Source: RBG-16-66-20 sp035517595
GTDB taxonomy: Bacteria > Pseudomonadota > Gammaproteobacteria > Burkholderiales > SG8-39
Length of the DNA stretch: 10,777 nucleotides
Direction: 5' to 3'
Assembly (NCBI GenBank): GCA_035517595.1
Contig: DATIYN010000203.1
Span: forward strand, 1 to 10,777
A model generated the notes under the pieces. That model searched no databases, had not been told where the DNA came from, and was given only the letters and a program-made list of their open reading frames with translations. The translations under genes and the position numbers were made by a program. Numbering within the stretch: position 1 is the first letter of the stretch; each line of letters begins with the position of its first letter. Below are positions 1-8,157 of this stretch, piece by piece.

Positions 1-432
1 GCCCAGGACCAGCTGCACCCACAGGATGACCAGGATCGCGATGTCGGTGCGGTGGCTGGTCAGCCGGATGCGCCGATCGAAGAGGCGCCGGTAGAGCAGC
101 AGGCTCAAGCCCACGAAGCAGACGAATCCCGCCGCGCCGCCCGAATAGATCGCCATGCGCTGCTTGGCCGGCGCGCTGATGAATCCCTCGTAGAACCAGT
201 GGGGCGTCAGCAGCCCCACGAAGTGCCCGAAGAACAGGAACAGGATGCCGATGTGGAACAGGTTGCTGCCCCAACGCAGCAGGCCGACGCGCAGCAACTG
301 CGACGAGTCGCTCTTCCACGTGTACTGGTCGCGGTCGAAGCGCGCGAGACTGCCCATGAGGAACACCGCCAGGCAGATATATGGATAGACGGTGAAGAAG
401 AAGACGTGCAGGTAGGAAGCCGCTGGATTCAT
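1..432 (-). CDS. narI: Respiratory nitrate reductase, gamma subunit NarI (partial, C-terminus beyond left edge)
   Basis: NarI is the membrane cytochrome b subunit that oxidises quinol and passes electrons to NarH. The visible 144 codons cover about the first two thirds of a usual ~225-residue protein. Hydrophobic helices lie at about residues 8-28, 55-76 and 90-113, and a fourth begins near 128. NLFHIG and FFGHF place His60 and His70 where E. coli NarI has haem ligands His56 and His66; the other two haem histidines would lie outside the window. PYI, QYTW, LTPHW and the RRLF loop also match the family. The start ATG (432-430) overlaps the narJ stop as ATGA, and an AGGAG ribosome site lies at 440-444, so translation is probably coupled. 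It is the last visible gene of the nar operon. The identification is firm; only the C-terminus is missing. Confidence 0.96.
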   Translation of the reverse strand, partial: MNPAASYLHVFFFTVYPYICLAVFLMGSLARFDRDQYTWKSDSSQLLRVGLLRWGSNLFHIGILFLFFGHFVGLLTPHWFYEGFISAPAKQRMAIYSGGAAGFVCFVGLSLLLYRRLFDRRIRLTSHRTDIAILVILWVQLVLG

Positions 433-1139
433 GACGCCGCTCCTGATCGTGGGTTGGCATCGGCCGTCCTCGCGGGCCGGACGACGTGGATCGGTTGCGC
501 CTGGCCGGGCTTCGCCTGGCCCTTGGCGGAGCAGCCGTCGAACACGGGCGGCTCGGCCCAGCTCTCGTCGAGCTCCTCCTCGGCGGCGGGCTCGACCGGC
601 TGCGCCTTCGCTCCCGAGAGCTCGATCAACGCGCCCATCACGCTCGCGTAGGCGCTCTGGCGCTTGCCCAGCGCGCCGAACAGCGCATTGAGGATATGGC
701 CGATCTCGGCGAGAAATTCGCGCGCCGCGCGCGCCGGTTGCGTAGAGGCGAACTCGAGCACCACCGGCAGGTAGTCGGGCAGTTGCGTCGGTGCGAGGTA
801 CAGGCCCGCCGACTCGTAGGTGCGGCAGAGGTCGACCATCGCGGGGCCGCGGTCCCGCGAGTCGCCGTGCACGTGCTCGAACAGGTACAGCGACGTGGAG
901 CGGCCCCGGTCGAAGAGCTCGACATATGCCGCCTCGGTCTCGATCGGATCCGAGCGCTGCAGCGCTTCCATCAGTGCCTCGAGCTCCGCGCGGCGCGGCA
1001 AGGGTACCGCATCCTCCGCGGCCAGCGCGGCGCGCATCTCCGGCAGGTGTTCGCGGAGCCCCGCGTCTGGATAGGCGAGCAGCGCCGCCAGCGCGCGCAG
1101 GCTGTCGCGCATCGGGCGGTCGGCAGCGGGCGCGAGCAT
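429..1139 (-). CDS. narJ: Nitrate reductase molybdenum cofactor assembly chaperone NarJ
   Basis: NarJ is a cytoplasmic chaperone that binds apo-NarGH and allows cofactor insertion before membrane docking; it is not part of the final enzyme. The protein is 236 residues, the same length as E. coli NarJ. The family core runs from about residue 76 to 104, with FDRGRSTSL followed by LFEHVHGDSRDRG and MVDL. LAYPD near residue 21 and LPDYLP near 120 are also typical. A conserved ESW...VFDGC patch lies at 192-203, followed by a low-complexity tail. The reading frame stays open upstream, but I chose ATG 1139 because it lies one base after the narH stop and has a GGAGAT ribosome site at 1145-1150; the upstream extension is alanine/arginine-rich shadow sequence inside narH. 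The stop overlaps the narI start by 4 bases. An alternative ATG at residue 10 is possible. Confidence 0.95.
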   Translation of the reverse strand: MLAPAADRPMRDSLRALAALLAYPDAGLREHLPEMRAALAAEDAVPLPRRAELEALMEALQRSDPIETEAAYVELFDRGRSTSLYLFEHVHGDSRDRGPAMVDLCRTYESAGLYLAPTQLPDYLPVVLEFASTQPARAAREFLAEIGHILNALFGALGKRQSAYASVMGALIELSGAKAQPVEPAAEEELDESWAEPPVFDGCSAKGQAKPGQAQPIHVVRPARTADANPRSGAAS

Positions 1140-1140
1140 G

Positions 1141-2664
1141 TCAGATCTCCGCCCGGATGGGGATGGTGCGCTTCTTCTCGCTGCCGAACAGGCTCGTCTC
1201 GCCTGTGCCCTCGGAGCAGCCGTTGCCGAAGCTGAAGCCGCAGCCGCCGCGGACATTGAAGGTGTTCTCCGCGTACTCGCGGTGGGTCGAAGGAATCACG
1301 AAGCGGTCCTCGTAGTCGGCGATGGCCATCACCCGGTACATCTCCTCGACCTCGGCCGGGCTGATGCCGACCTGCCTGAGCACGGCTTCGTTGGTGCGCT
1401 GCTCGACGTGCTTCTCGCGTTGGTATGCGCGCATCGCGAGCATGCGCTCGAGCGCCCGCACGACCGGCGCCGTGTCTCCCGCCGTGAGCAGGTTGGCCAG
1501 GTACTGCACGGGTATGCGCAGCTGGCTCACGTCCGGGATCTCGCCGTTGGCTCCCACGTGCCCCGCGTTGGCCGCCGCGCTGATGGGCGAGAGCGGCGGC
1601 ACGTACCAGACCATCGGCAGCGTCCGGTATTCGGGATGCAGCGGGAGCGCCACCTTCCATTGCACCGCCATCTTGTAGACCGGGCTCGCGCGCGCGGCTT
1701 CCATCCAGTTGTCCGGGATGCCGTCGATGCGCGCCTGCTCGATCACCTTCGGATCGAACGGGTCGAGGAAGATGTCCATCTGCGCCTGGTACAGGTCGCG
1801 GTCGCGCTCGACGCTCGCGGCCTCCTCGATGCGGTCCGCGTCGTAGAGCAGCACACCGAGGTAGCGGATGCGGCCTACGCAGGTTTCGCTGCACACGGTG
1901 GGCTGCCCGGCCTCGATGCGCGGATAGCAGAAGATGCACTTCTCGGCCTTGCCGCTCTTCCAGTTGTAGTAGATCTTCTTGTAGGGGCAGCCGCTCACGC
2001 ACATGCGCCAGCCGCGGCACTTGTCCTGGTCGATCAGCACGATGCCATCCTCCTCGCGCTTGTAGATCGAGCCCGACGGGCAGCTCGCCACGCACGCCGG
2101 GTTCAGGCAGTGCTCGCACAGGCGCGGCAGGTACATCATGAAGGTGTTCTCGAACTGGCCGTAGATGTCCTTCTGGATGTCGTCGAAGTTGCGGTCCTTG
2201 CTGCGCCCGGAGAATTCGCCCCCGAGGATCTCCTCCCAGTTCGGGCCCCAGACGATCTTGTCCATCTGCTTGCCCGTGATGAGGCTCCTCGGGCGCGCCG
2301 TCGGCGACGCCTTCATCTCGGGCGCGGCCTGCAGGTGCTGGTAGTCGAAGGTGAAGGGCTCGTAGTAGTCGTCGATCTCGGGCAGGTTTGGGTTGGCGAA
2401 GATGCGCATCAGCAGCTTCCACCTCGCGCCCTGGCGCGGCTCGATCGAGCCGTCGGCCTTGCGCACCCAGCCGCCCTGCCACTTGTCCTGGTTCTCCCAC
2501 TCCTTCGGGTAGCCGATGCCGGGTTTGGTCTCGACGTTGTTGAACCAGGCGTATTCCATGCCGGGGCGGCTGGTCCAGACGTTCTTGCAGGTGACCGAGC
2601 ACGTGTGGCAGCCGATGCACTTGTCGAGGTTGAGCACCATCCCGATCTGGGCGCGGATCCTCAT
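1141..2664 (-). CDS. narH: Respiratory nitrate reductase, beta (iron-sulfur) subunit NarH
   Basis: NarH carries electrons from the haems of NarI to NarG through four Fe-S clusters on the cytoplasmic side of the membrane. It has 507 residues (E. coli NarH 512). Cysteine groups are C16-C19-C22-C26 (CIGCHTCSVTC), C183-C186-C191-C195 (CEHCLNPACVASC), C216-C222-C226 with Trp219 in place of a fourth cysteine (CRGWRMCVSGC), and C243-C246-C258-C262. The tryptophan substitution is the known family signature of the one [3Fe-4S] cluster beside three [4Fe-4S] clusters. The C-terminal GGCGFSFGNGC is also typical. The frame is open far upstream, but ATG 2664 is the start: it overlaps the narG stop as ATGA, has a strong GGGGGAGG ribosome site at 2669-2676, and begins MRIRAQIGMV as the family does. 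Confidence 0.97.
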   Translation of the reverse strand: MRIRAQIGMVLNLDKCIGCHTCSVTCKNVWTSRPGMEYAWFNNVETKPGIGYPKEWENQDKWQGGWVRKADGSIEPRQGARWKLLMRIFANPNLPEIDDYYEPFTFDYQHLQAAPEMKASPTARPRSLITGKQMDKIVWGPNWEEILGGEFSGRSKDRNFDDIQKDIYGQFENTFMMYLPRLCEHCLNPACVASCPSGSIYKREEDGIVLIDQDKCRGWRMCVSGCPYKKIYYNWKSGKAEKCIFCYPRIEAGQPTVCSETCVGRIRYLGVLLYDADRIEEAASVERDRDLYQAQMDIFLDPFDPKVIEQARIDGIPDNWMEAARASPVYKMAVQWKVALPLHPEYRTLPMVWYVPPLSPISAAANAGHVGANGEIPDVSQLRIPVQYLANLLTAGDTAPVVRALERMLAMRAYQREKHVEQRTNEAVLRQVGISPAEVEEMYRVMAIADYEDRFVIPSTHREYAENTFNVRGGCGFSFGNGCSEGTGETSLFGSEKKRTIPIRAEI

Positions 2665-5600
2665 GCGACCTCCCCCTGCGCCTGGACCGGGCGGATCAGC
2701 TCCTCGCCCACCGGCGTGTCGAGCCAGTCGACCCGGTTCATCTTGCGCACGACGACGAACTCGTCGCGATTGGTGCCGACGGTTCCGTAGTAGTTGAATC
2801 CGTAGCTGAGCTGCGCGTAGCCGCCGATCATGTGCGTGGGCTTGAGCACGATGCGGGTCACCGAGTTGTGGATGCCTCCGCGCACGCCCGTGATCTCCGA
2901 GCCCGGCGTGTTCACGATCTTCTCCTGCGCGTGGTACATCATCACCATGCCGGGCTTCACGCGCTGGCTCACCACGGCGCGCGCCGCGATGGCGCCGTTC
3001 ACGTTGAACAGCTCGATCCAGTCGTTGTCGACGATTCCGGCGCGCCGGGCGTCTTCCTCGCTCATCCATACGCACGGCCCGCCGCGGCTCAGGGTGAGCA
3101 TGATGAGGTTGTCGGTGTAGGTCGAATGGATGCCCCACTTCTGGTGCGGGGTGATGAAGTTGAGCGCGATCTCCGGGTTGCCGTTGGGCTTCACGCCCAT
3201 GATGCCGGCGGTGGTCTTCAGGTCCACGGGCGGCCGGTAGCTGGAGAAGCTCTCGCCGAAGGCGATCATCCACGGGTGGTCCATGTAGAACTGCTGGCGC
3301 CCGGTGAGGGTGCGCCACGGGATCAGCTCGTGCACGTTCGTGTAGCCGGCGTTGTACGAGACGGTCTCGCTCTCGATGCCGCTCCAGGTGGGCGAGCTGA
3401 TGATCTTGCGGGGCTGCGCCTGGATGTCGCGGAAGCGGATCTTCTCGTCCTCGCGATGGATCGCGAGGTGCGTATGGTCGATCCCGGTTTGCTTGCCGAG
3501 GGCCTTCCAGGCCTTCACGGCGACGTGGCCGTTGGTCTCGGGCGCGAGCATCAGCACTACTTCGGCGGCATCGATATCGGTTTCGATCCTCGGCATGCCG
3601 CGGGTGGCGCCCTCGTCGAGCACCACGCCCGAGAGCTCGCCCAGCTGCTTCACCTCCTCCTGCGTGTCCCAGCCGATCCCCTTGCCGCCGTTGCCGGCCT
3701 TCGCCATCAGGGGGCCGAGCGCGGTGAATCGCTTGAACACGTTCGGGTAGTCGCGCTCGACGACCACGAGGTTCGGGGCGGTCTTGCCCGGCACGAGGTC
3801 GCACTCGCCGCGCTTCCAGTCCTTCACTCCGAGGGGCTGCGCCAGCTCCGACGGGCTGTCGTGCATCAGCGGCGCGAGCAGCAGCTCGCGCTCGACGCCC
3901 AGGTGTCCGGCGCAAAGCTCGCTGAACTTGCGCGCGAAGCCCTTGTAGATCTCCCAGTCGCTGCGCGATTGCCAGGCGGGATCCACCGCCGTGGACAGCG
4001 GATGGATGAAGGGATGCATGTCGCTGGTATTGAGGTCGTTCTTCTCGTACCAGGTCGCCGTTGGCAGCACGATGTCGCTATAGAGGCACGTGGTGCTCAT
4101 TCGGAAGTCGAGCGTCACGAGCAGGTCGAGCTTGCCTTCCGGCGCCTTGTCGTGCCAGACCACTTCCGCGGGCCTGGCCTCCTCTCTTCCGAGGTCCTTG
4201 CCCTGCACGCCGTTGCTCGTGCCCAGGAGGTGCTTGAGGAAGTACTCATGGCCCTTGCCGCTCGAGCCCAGGAGGTTGGAGCGCCACACGAACATGTTGC
4301 GCGGCCAGTTGTCCGGGTGGTCGGGGTCGGTGCAGCTCATCTTGAGCGACCCGTCCTTGAGCCCCTTCACGGCGTAGGCCTTCGGGTCCATGCCGGCCTT
4401 TTCCGCGTCGCGGACCACCTGCAGCGGGTTCGCCTGCAGCTGCGGCGCGCTCGGCAGCCATCCCATGCGCTCGGCGCGCACGTTGTAGTCGATCATGCTT
4501 CCGGCATAGAGCTTCCTGTCGGCGAGCGGGGAGATCACCTCCTCCATGCAAAGCTTCTCGTATCGCCACTGGTCGGTGTGCGCATAGAAGAAGCTGGTGC
4601 TGTTCATCTGGCGCGGCGGGCGGATCCAGTCGAGCGCGAAAGCCAGCGCCGTCCAGCCGGTCTGCGGACGCAGCTTCTCCTGGCCGACGTAGTGCGCCCA
4701 GCCGCCGCCGCTCTGGCCGATGCAGCCGCACATCATGAGCAGGTTGATGACGCCGCGGTAGTTCATGTCGCTGTGGTACCAGTGGTTCATCGCCGCGCCG
4801 ATGATCACCATGGACCGGCCTCGGGTCTTGTGCGCGTTGTCGGCGAACTGGCGTGCCACGCTGATCAGTTGCGCGCGAGGCGTGCCGGTGATGCGCTCCT
4901 GCCAGGCGGGCGTGTAGGGCGTGTTGTCATCGAAGCTCTTCGCGGCCAATTCGCCCGCCAGCCCGCGCGCGACGCCGTAGTTGGCGACCAGCAGGTCGAA
5001 GACGGTGGCGACCAGCGCCTCGCGCTCCTCCCCCGCCTTGCCGAGCGCGATGCGCCGCACCGGCACCGTGCGCACGAGGACATCGGCCTGCTCGTTGTTC
5101 CGGAAATGCTCGCTGGCGATCCCCCCGAAGTAGGGAAAGCCGACCCTGGCCGATTCGCCGCTAGGGTTCGCGCCCTCCAGGAGGGATAGCTGGAGCTTCG
5201 CGTCGTTGCCGTTGCGGGCGTCCTTGGCCTCGAGATTCCACTGGCCCGCATCCGCCCTGCCGTCGGGCCCCCACCGGAAGCCGATGGCGCCATTGGGCAG
5301 CACGACCTTGCCCGACTCGTCGAAGGCGACGGTCTTCCACTCGGGGTTGTTCTCCTGGCCCAGCCCGTCGTCGAAGTCCGAGGCGCGCACGTAGCGGTCC
5401 GGGACATTGATGACCTCGCCGCCGGGCAGCGTGTGCTCCTTGAGCATCACCAGCATCGGCATGTCGGTGTAGCGGCGCACGTAGTCGTCGAAGTACGCGC
5501 TGCGCTGCCTGCCGCCGTCCGGGAAGTAGAACTCCTTCAGGACCACGTGGCCCATCGCCATCGCCACGGCGGCGTCGGTGCCCTGCTTGGGATGCATCCA

Positions 5601-6479
5601 GACGTCCGCGAGCTTGGCCACCTCCGAGTAGTCCGGCGTCACCGCGACGGTCTTCGTGCCCTTGTAACGCACCTCGGTGAAAAAGTGCGCGTCGGGCGTG
5701 CGCGTCTGGGGGACGTTGGAACCCCAGGCGATGATGAAGCTCGAATTGAACCAGTCGGCCGACTCGGGCACGTCGGTCTGTTCGCCCCACACCTGCGGGC
5801 TGCTCGGCGGCAGATCGCAGTACCAGTCGTAGAAGCTCATGCAGACGCCGCCGATGAGGCTCAGATAGCGCGAGCCCGCGGCGTAGCTCACCATCGACAT
5901 CGCGGGAATCGGCGAGAAGCCGATGACGCGGTCGGGGCCGTGCCGCTTGATCGTGTAGACGTTGGCCGCCGCGACGATCTCGTTCACTTCGTCCCAGCTC
6001 GAACGCACGAAGCCGCCGAGCCCACGCACCCGCTGGTAGTCACGGCGCTTCGCCTCGTCCCCGACGATCGAGGCCCATGCCTCCACGGGGCCGAGCGCTG
6101 CGCGCGCCTCGCGCCAGTGCCTGAGCAGGCGCCCGCGCACCATCGGGTACTTCACGCGGTTTGCGCTGTACAGGTACCAGCTGTAGCTCGCGCCGCGCGC
6201 GCAGCCGCGCGGCTCGTGGTTTGGCATGTCCCAACGCGTGCGCGGGTAGTCCGTCTGCTGGGTTTCCCAGGTGACGATGCCCCCTTTCACGTAGATCTTC
6301 CACGAACAAGAGCCGGTGCAGTTCACGCCATGGGTGGAGCGCACGATCTTGTCGTGCGCCCAGCGATTGCGGTAGGCGTCCTCCCACGTGCGGTCCTCGC
6401 CGGTCACCACGCCGTGGCCGCCGGAGAAGGGTTCCCTCGGGCTGGAGAAGTAAGTGAGGCGATCGAGAAAATGGCTCAT
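2661..6479 (-). CDS. narG: Respiratory nitrate reductase, alpha (catalytic Mo) subunit NarG
   Basis: NarG reduces nitrate to nitrite at a Mo-bis-MGD centre facing the cytoplasm. It has 1272 residues (E. coli 1247). The N-terminus MSHFLDRLTYF is the vestigial, uncleaved Tat-like segment of cytoplasmic NarG, without a twin arginine. His50, Cys54, Cys58 and Cys93 (HGVNCTGSC, then RGCARG) form the FS0 cluster site with its unusual histidine ligand. Asp222 in YDWYCDLPPSSP matches the Mo-ligating aspartate of E. coli NarG. Long stretches are near identical to the family, such as VPQTRTPDAHFFTEVRYKG, GQSGGGWAHYVGQEKLRPQT and YGTVGTNRDEFVVVRK. The small length excess comes mainly from short loop insertions around residues 350-450. 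The start lies 31 bases after narK2 with a GGAG ribosome site about 7 bases upstream. No frameshift or missing active-site residue was seen. Confidence 0.98.
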   Translation of the reverse strand: MSHFLDRLTYFSSPREPFSGGHGVVTGEDRTWEDAYRNRWAHDKIVRSTHGVNCTGSCSWKIYVKGGIVTWETQQTDYPRTRWDMPNHEPRGCARGASYSWYLYSANRVKYPMVRGRLLRHWREARAALGPVEAWASIVGDEAKRRDYQRVRGLGGFVRSSWDEVNEIVAAANVYTIKRHGPDRVIGFSPIPAMSMVSYAAGSRYLSLIGGVCMSFYDWYCDLPPSSPQVWGEQTDVPESADWFNSSFIIAWGSNVPQTRTPDAHFFTEVRYKGTKTVAVTPDYSEVAKLADVWMHPKQGTDAAVAMAMGHVVLKEFYFPDGGRQRSAYFDDYVRRYTDMPMLVMLKEHTLPGGEVINVPDRYVRASDFDDGLGQENNPEWKTVAFDESGKVVLPNGAIGFRWGPDGRADAGQWNLEAKDARNGNDAKLQLSLLEGANPSGESARVGFPYFGGIASEHFRNNEQADVLVRTVPVRRIALGKAGEEREALVATVFDLLVANYGVARGLAGELAAKSFDDNTPYTPAWQERITGTPRAQLISVARQFADNAHKTRGRSMVIIGAAMNHWYHSDMNYRGVINLLMMCGCIGQSGGGWAHYVGQEKLRPQTGWTALAFALDWIRPPRQMNSTSFFYAHTDQWRYEKLCMEEVISPLADRKLYAGSMIDYNVRAERMGWLPSAPQLQANPLQVVRDAEKAGMDPKAYAVKGLKDGSLKMSCTDPDHPDNWPRNMFVWRSNLLGSSGKGHEYFLKHLLGTSNGVQGKDLGREEARPAEVVWHDKAPEGKLDLLVTLDFRMSTTCLYSDIVLPTATWYEKNDLNTSDMHPFIHPLSTAVDPAWQSRSDWEIYKGFARKFSELCAGHLGVERELLLAPLMHDSPSELAQPLGVKDWKRGECDLVPGKTAPNLVVVERDYPNVFKRFTALGPLMAKAGNGGKGIGWDTQEEVKQLGELSGVVLDEGATRGMPRIETDIDAAEVVLMLAPETNGHVAVKAWKALGKQTGIDHTHLAIHREDEKIRFRDIQAQPRKIISSPTWSGIESETVSYNAGYTNVHELIPWRTLTGRQQFYMDHPWMIAFGESFSSYRPPVDLKTTAGIMGVKPNGNPEIALNFITPHQKWGIHSTYTDNLIMLTLSRGGPCVWMSEEDARRAGIVDNDWIELFNVNGAIAARAVVSQRVKPGMVMMYHAQEKIVNTPGSEITGVRGGIHNSVTRIVLKPTHMIGGYAQLSYGFNYYGTVGTNRDEFVVVRKMNRVDWLDTPVGEELIRPVQAQGEVA

Positions 6480-6510
6480 CGTGGATCTCCGCGCTGCCGG
6501 CGCCGGGGTT

Positions 6511-8157
6511 TCAGGGGTTCTTCACGTACGCGTTTGCGCGCAGGTAGAACCACCAGTTGAGGATGAGGCACAGGCCGTAGAACACCGCGAATGCGTACAT
6601 CGCGATCTCGGGCGTGCCGGCCTTGATCTGCTCGCCGATCACCACTGGCGCGACGAACGCGCCGTAGGCGGCCACGGCCGAGGTCCATCCCAGCACCGGG
6701 CCGGCCTGGGTGCGGTCGAAGATGACCCCGATGCTGCGGAAGGTCGAGCCGTTGCCGATCCCCGTCGCGGCGAACAGCACCACGAACAGGAGCATGAATG
6801 CGACGAAGTACTGCTCCGGAGCCGGCGAACGGTACGCGAGCAGCATCACGTAGCCCACGGCCACGGAGGCGACCACCATCACCGCCGAGATGATCTGCGT
6901 GACGACCGCGCCGCCGACCCGGTCGGCGATCCAGCCGCCCACCGGACGGATCAGCGCGCCGACGAACGGCCCGATCCAGGCGTAAGCCAGAACCGGCGGC
7001 GCATTCGGGTTGGTCAGAGTGTGCCGCATGACGCCGGTGGCGTCGGGCACGTGGCTCACGCCGAAGATGACCTTCATCGACAGCGGAAGCGCCATCGAAA
7101 ATCCGATGAACGAGCCGAACGTGACGATATAGAGCAGCGTCATGGCCCAGGTGTGCTTGTTGCGGAAGATCTCGAACTGCTTGTCGATGTTCTCCTTCAT
7201 GGTGCCGAAGGCGGTGAGCTTCATCACCAGCAGCATGCTCACGATGATGAGCGGCATGGCCACCCACATGTTCAGCAGCCCGAGGCCGCTCGGCGCCGGC
7301 AGGTAGAGGTACAGGCCGAGGATCGTCGGCACGAAGGACACCGTGTAGAGCCAGGTGATCTTCAGGAATGCGAGGATCGTGCCGCCGATGTCCGGCGAGA
7401 CCGTGCGCAGGTTGTTCATGCCGAACCAGCACAGGATGGAAAGCGGCACGAGCGACAGCAGCCAGGCGAAGCCGGCATTCTGGATGTACGTGGGCGTGCC
7501 CGCCGCGATCTTGCCGAAGATCCAGCCGCTGTCCTTCACCAGGATCATGGGCGCGCCGCCGAAGGCGCCGAAAATGCCCACCGTCATCACCAGCGGGATG
7601 ACCACCTGCATGCTGGTGACGCCGAAATTGCCCAGGCCCGCGTTGATGCCCAGCGCCGTGCCCTGCAGCCGCTTGGGGAAGAACGTGCTGATGTTCGACA
7701 TCGAGCTCGCGAAGTTGCCGCCGCCCACGCCCGACCAAAGGGCCATCAGCTGGAAGGCCCACAGCGGCCAGTCCTTGTGCTGCAGGACGATGCCCGTGCC
7801 GATCGCCGGGGCGAGCAGCATCGCCGTCGTGAGGAAGATCGTGTTGCGCCCGCCCGCCAGCCGGATCAGGAACGCGGCGGGAATGCGCATCGTCGCGCCG
7901 GCGAGCCCCGCGATCGCGGAGAGCGTGAACAGCTCCTCCGCGCTGAACGCAAACCCGAGATTCAGCATCTGGACCGTGATGATTCCCCACATGCCCCACA
8001 CGGCGAAGGCGCAGAGCAGGCTCGGCACGGAGATCCACAGGTTGCGGTAGGCGATCCTCTTGCCCGTGCTCTCCCAGAACGAGTCGTCCTCTGGGCGCCA
8101 ATCGACGATGTCAGCGTCGGGCGTGGTGGCGGCAGCGGAGGCGTTGGGTGCGATCAT
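6511..8157 (-). CDS. narK2: NarK-type nitrate/nitrite antiporter (E. coli NarK-like), with an enlarged central loop
   Basis: A major-facilitator transporter of the nitrate/nitrite porter family, of the E. coli NarK type thought to exchange nitrate for nitrite. It has 548 residues, well above E. coli NarK's 463. The N-terminal DWRPED...FWES..GKRIAYRNLWISVP matches E. coli NarK. Arg91 (ATMRIP) and Arg404 (GALIRPVGG) correspond to the substrate-binding arginines Arg89 and Arg305. Both nitrate-signature segments are present: GINAGLGNFGV near 170-180 and GIGNGSTFRSIGVIF near 466-480. The excess length is mainly a segment at about residues 255-320, between the sixth and seventh family helices, containing two further hydrophobic stretches, plus a shorter loop near 365-388. 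The start overlaps the narK1 stop as ATGA, with an AAGGAAA ribosome site just upstream. The symbol is positional; the transport mode is inferred. Confidence 0.9.
   Translation of the reverse strand: MIAPNASAAATTPDADIVDWRPEDDSFWESTGKRIAYRNLWISVPSLLCAFAVWGMWGIITVQMLNLGFAFSAEELFTLSAIAGLAGATMRIPAAFLIRLAGGRNTIFLTTAMLLAPAIGTGIVLQHKDWPLWAFQLMALWSGVGGGNFASSMSNISTFFPKRLQGTALGINAGLGNFGVTSMQVVIPLVMTVGIFGAFGGAPMILVKDSGWIFGKIAAGTPTYIQNAGFAWLLSLVPLSILCWFGMNNLRTVSPDIGGTILAFLKITWLYTVSFVPTILGLYLYLPAPSGLGLLNMWVAMPLIIVSMLLVMKLTAFGTMKENIDKQFEIFRNKHTWAMTLLYIVTFGSFIGFSMALPLSMKVIFGVSHVPDATGVMRHTLTNPNAPPVLAYAWIGPFVGALIRPVGGWIADRVGGAVVTQIISAVMVVASVAVGYVMLLAYRSPAPEQYFVAFMLLFVVLFAATGIGNGSTFRSIGVIFDRTQAGPVLGWTSAVAAYGAFVAPVVIGEQIKAGTPEIAMYAFAVFYGLCLILNWWFYLRANAYVKNP

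Noticed and set aside
1141..3915. A 924-codon version of narH
   Set aside because: The stretch upstream of 2664 lies inside narG in another frame and has no family match; ATG 2664 has the ATGA overlap and a strong ribosome site.
2832..5189. Long plus-strand open frame (785 codons) opposite narG
   Set aside because: It is antisense to a highly conserved narG, rich in His/Arg/Val/Ala typical of high-GC shadow frames, and matches no family I recognise.
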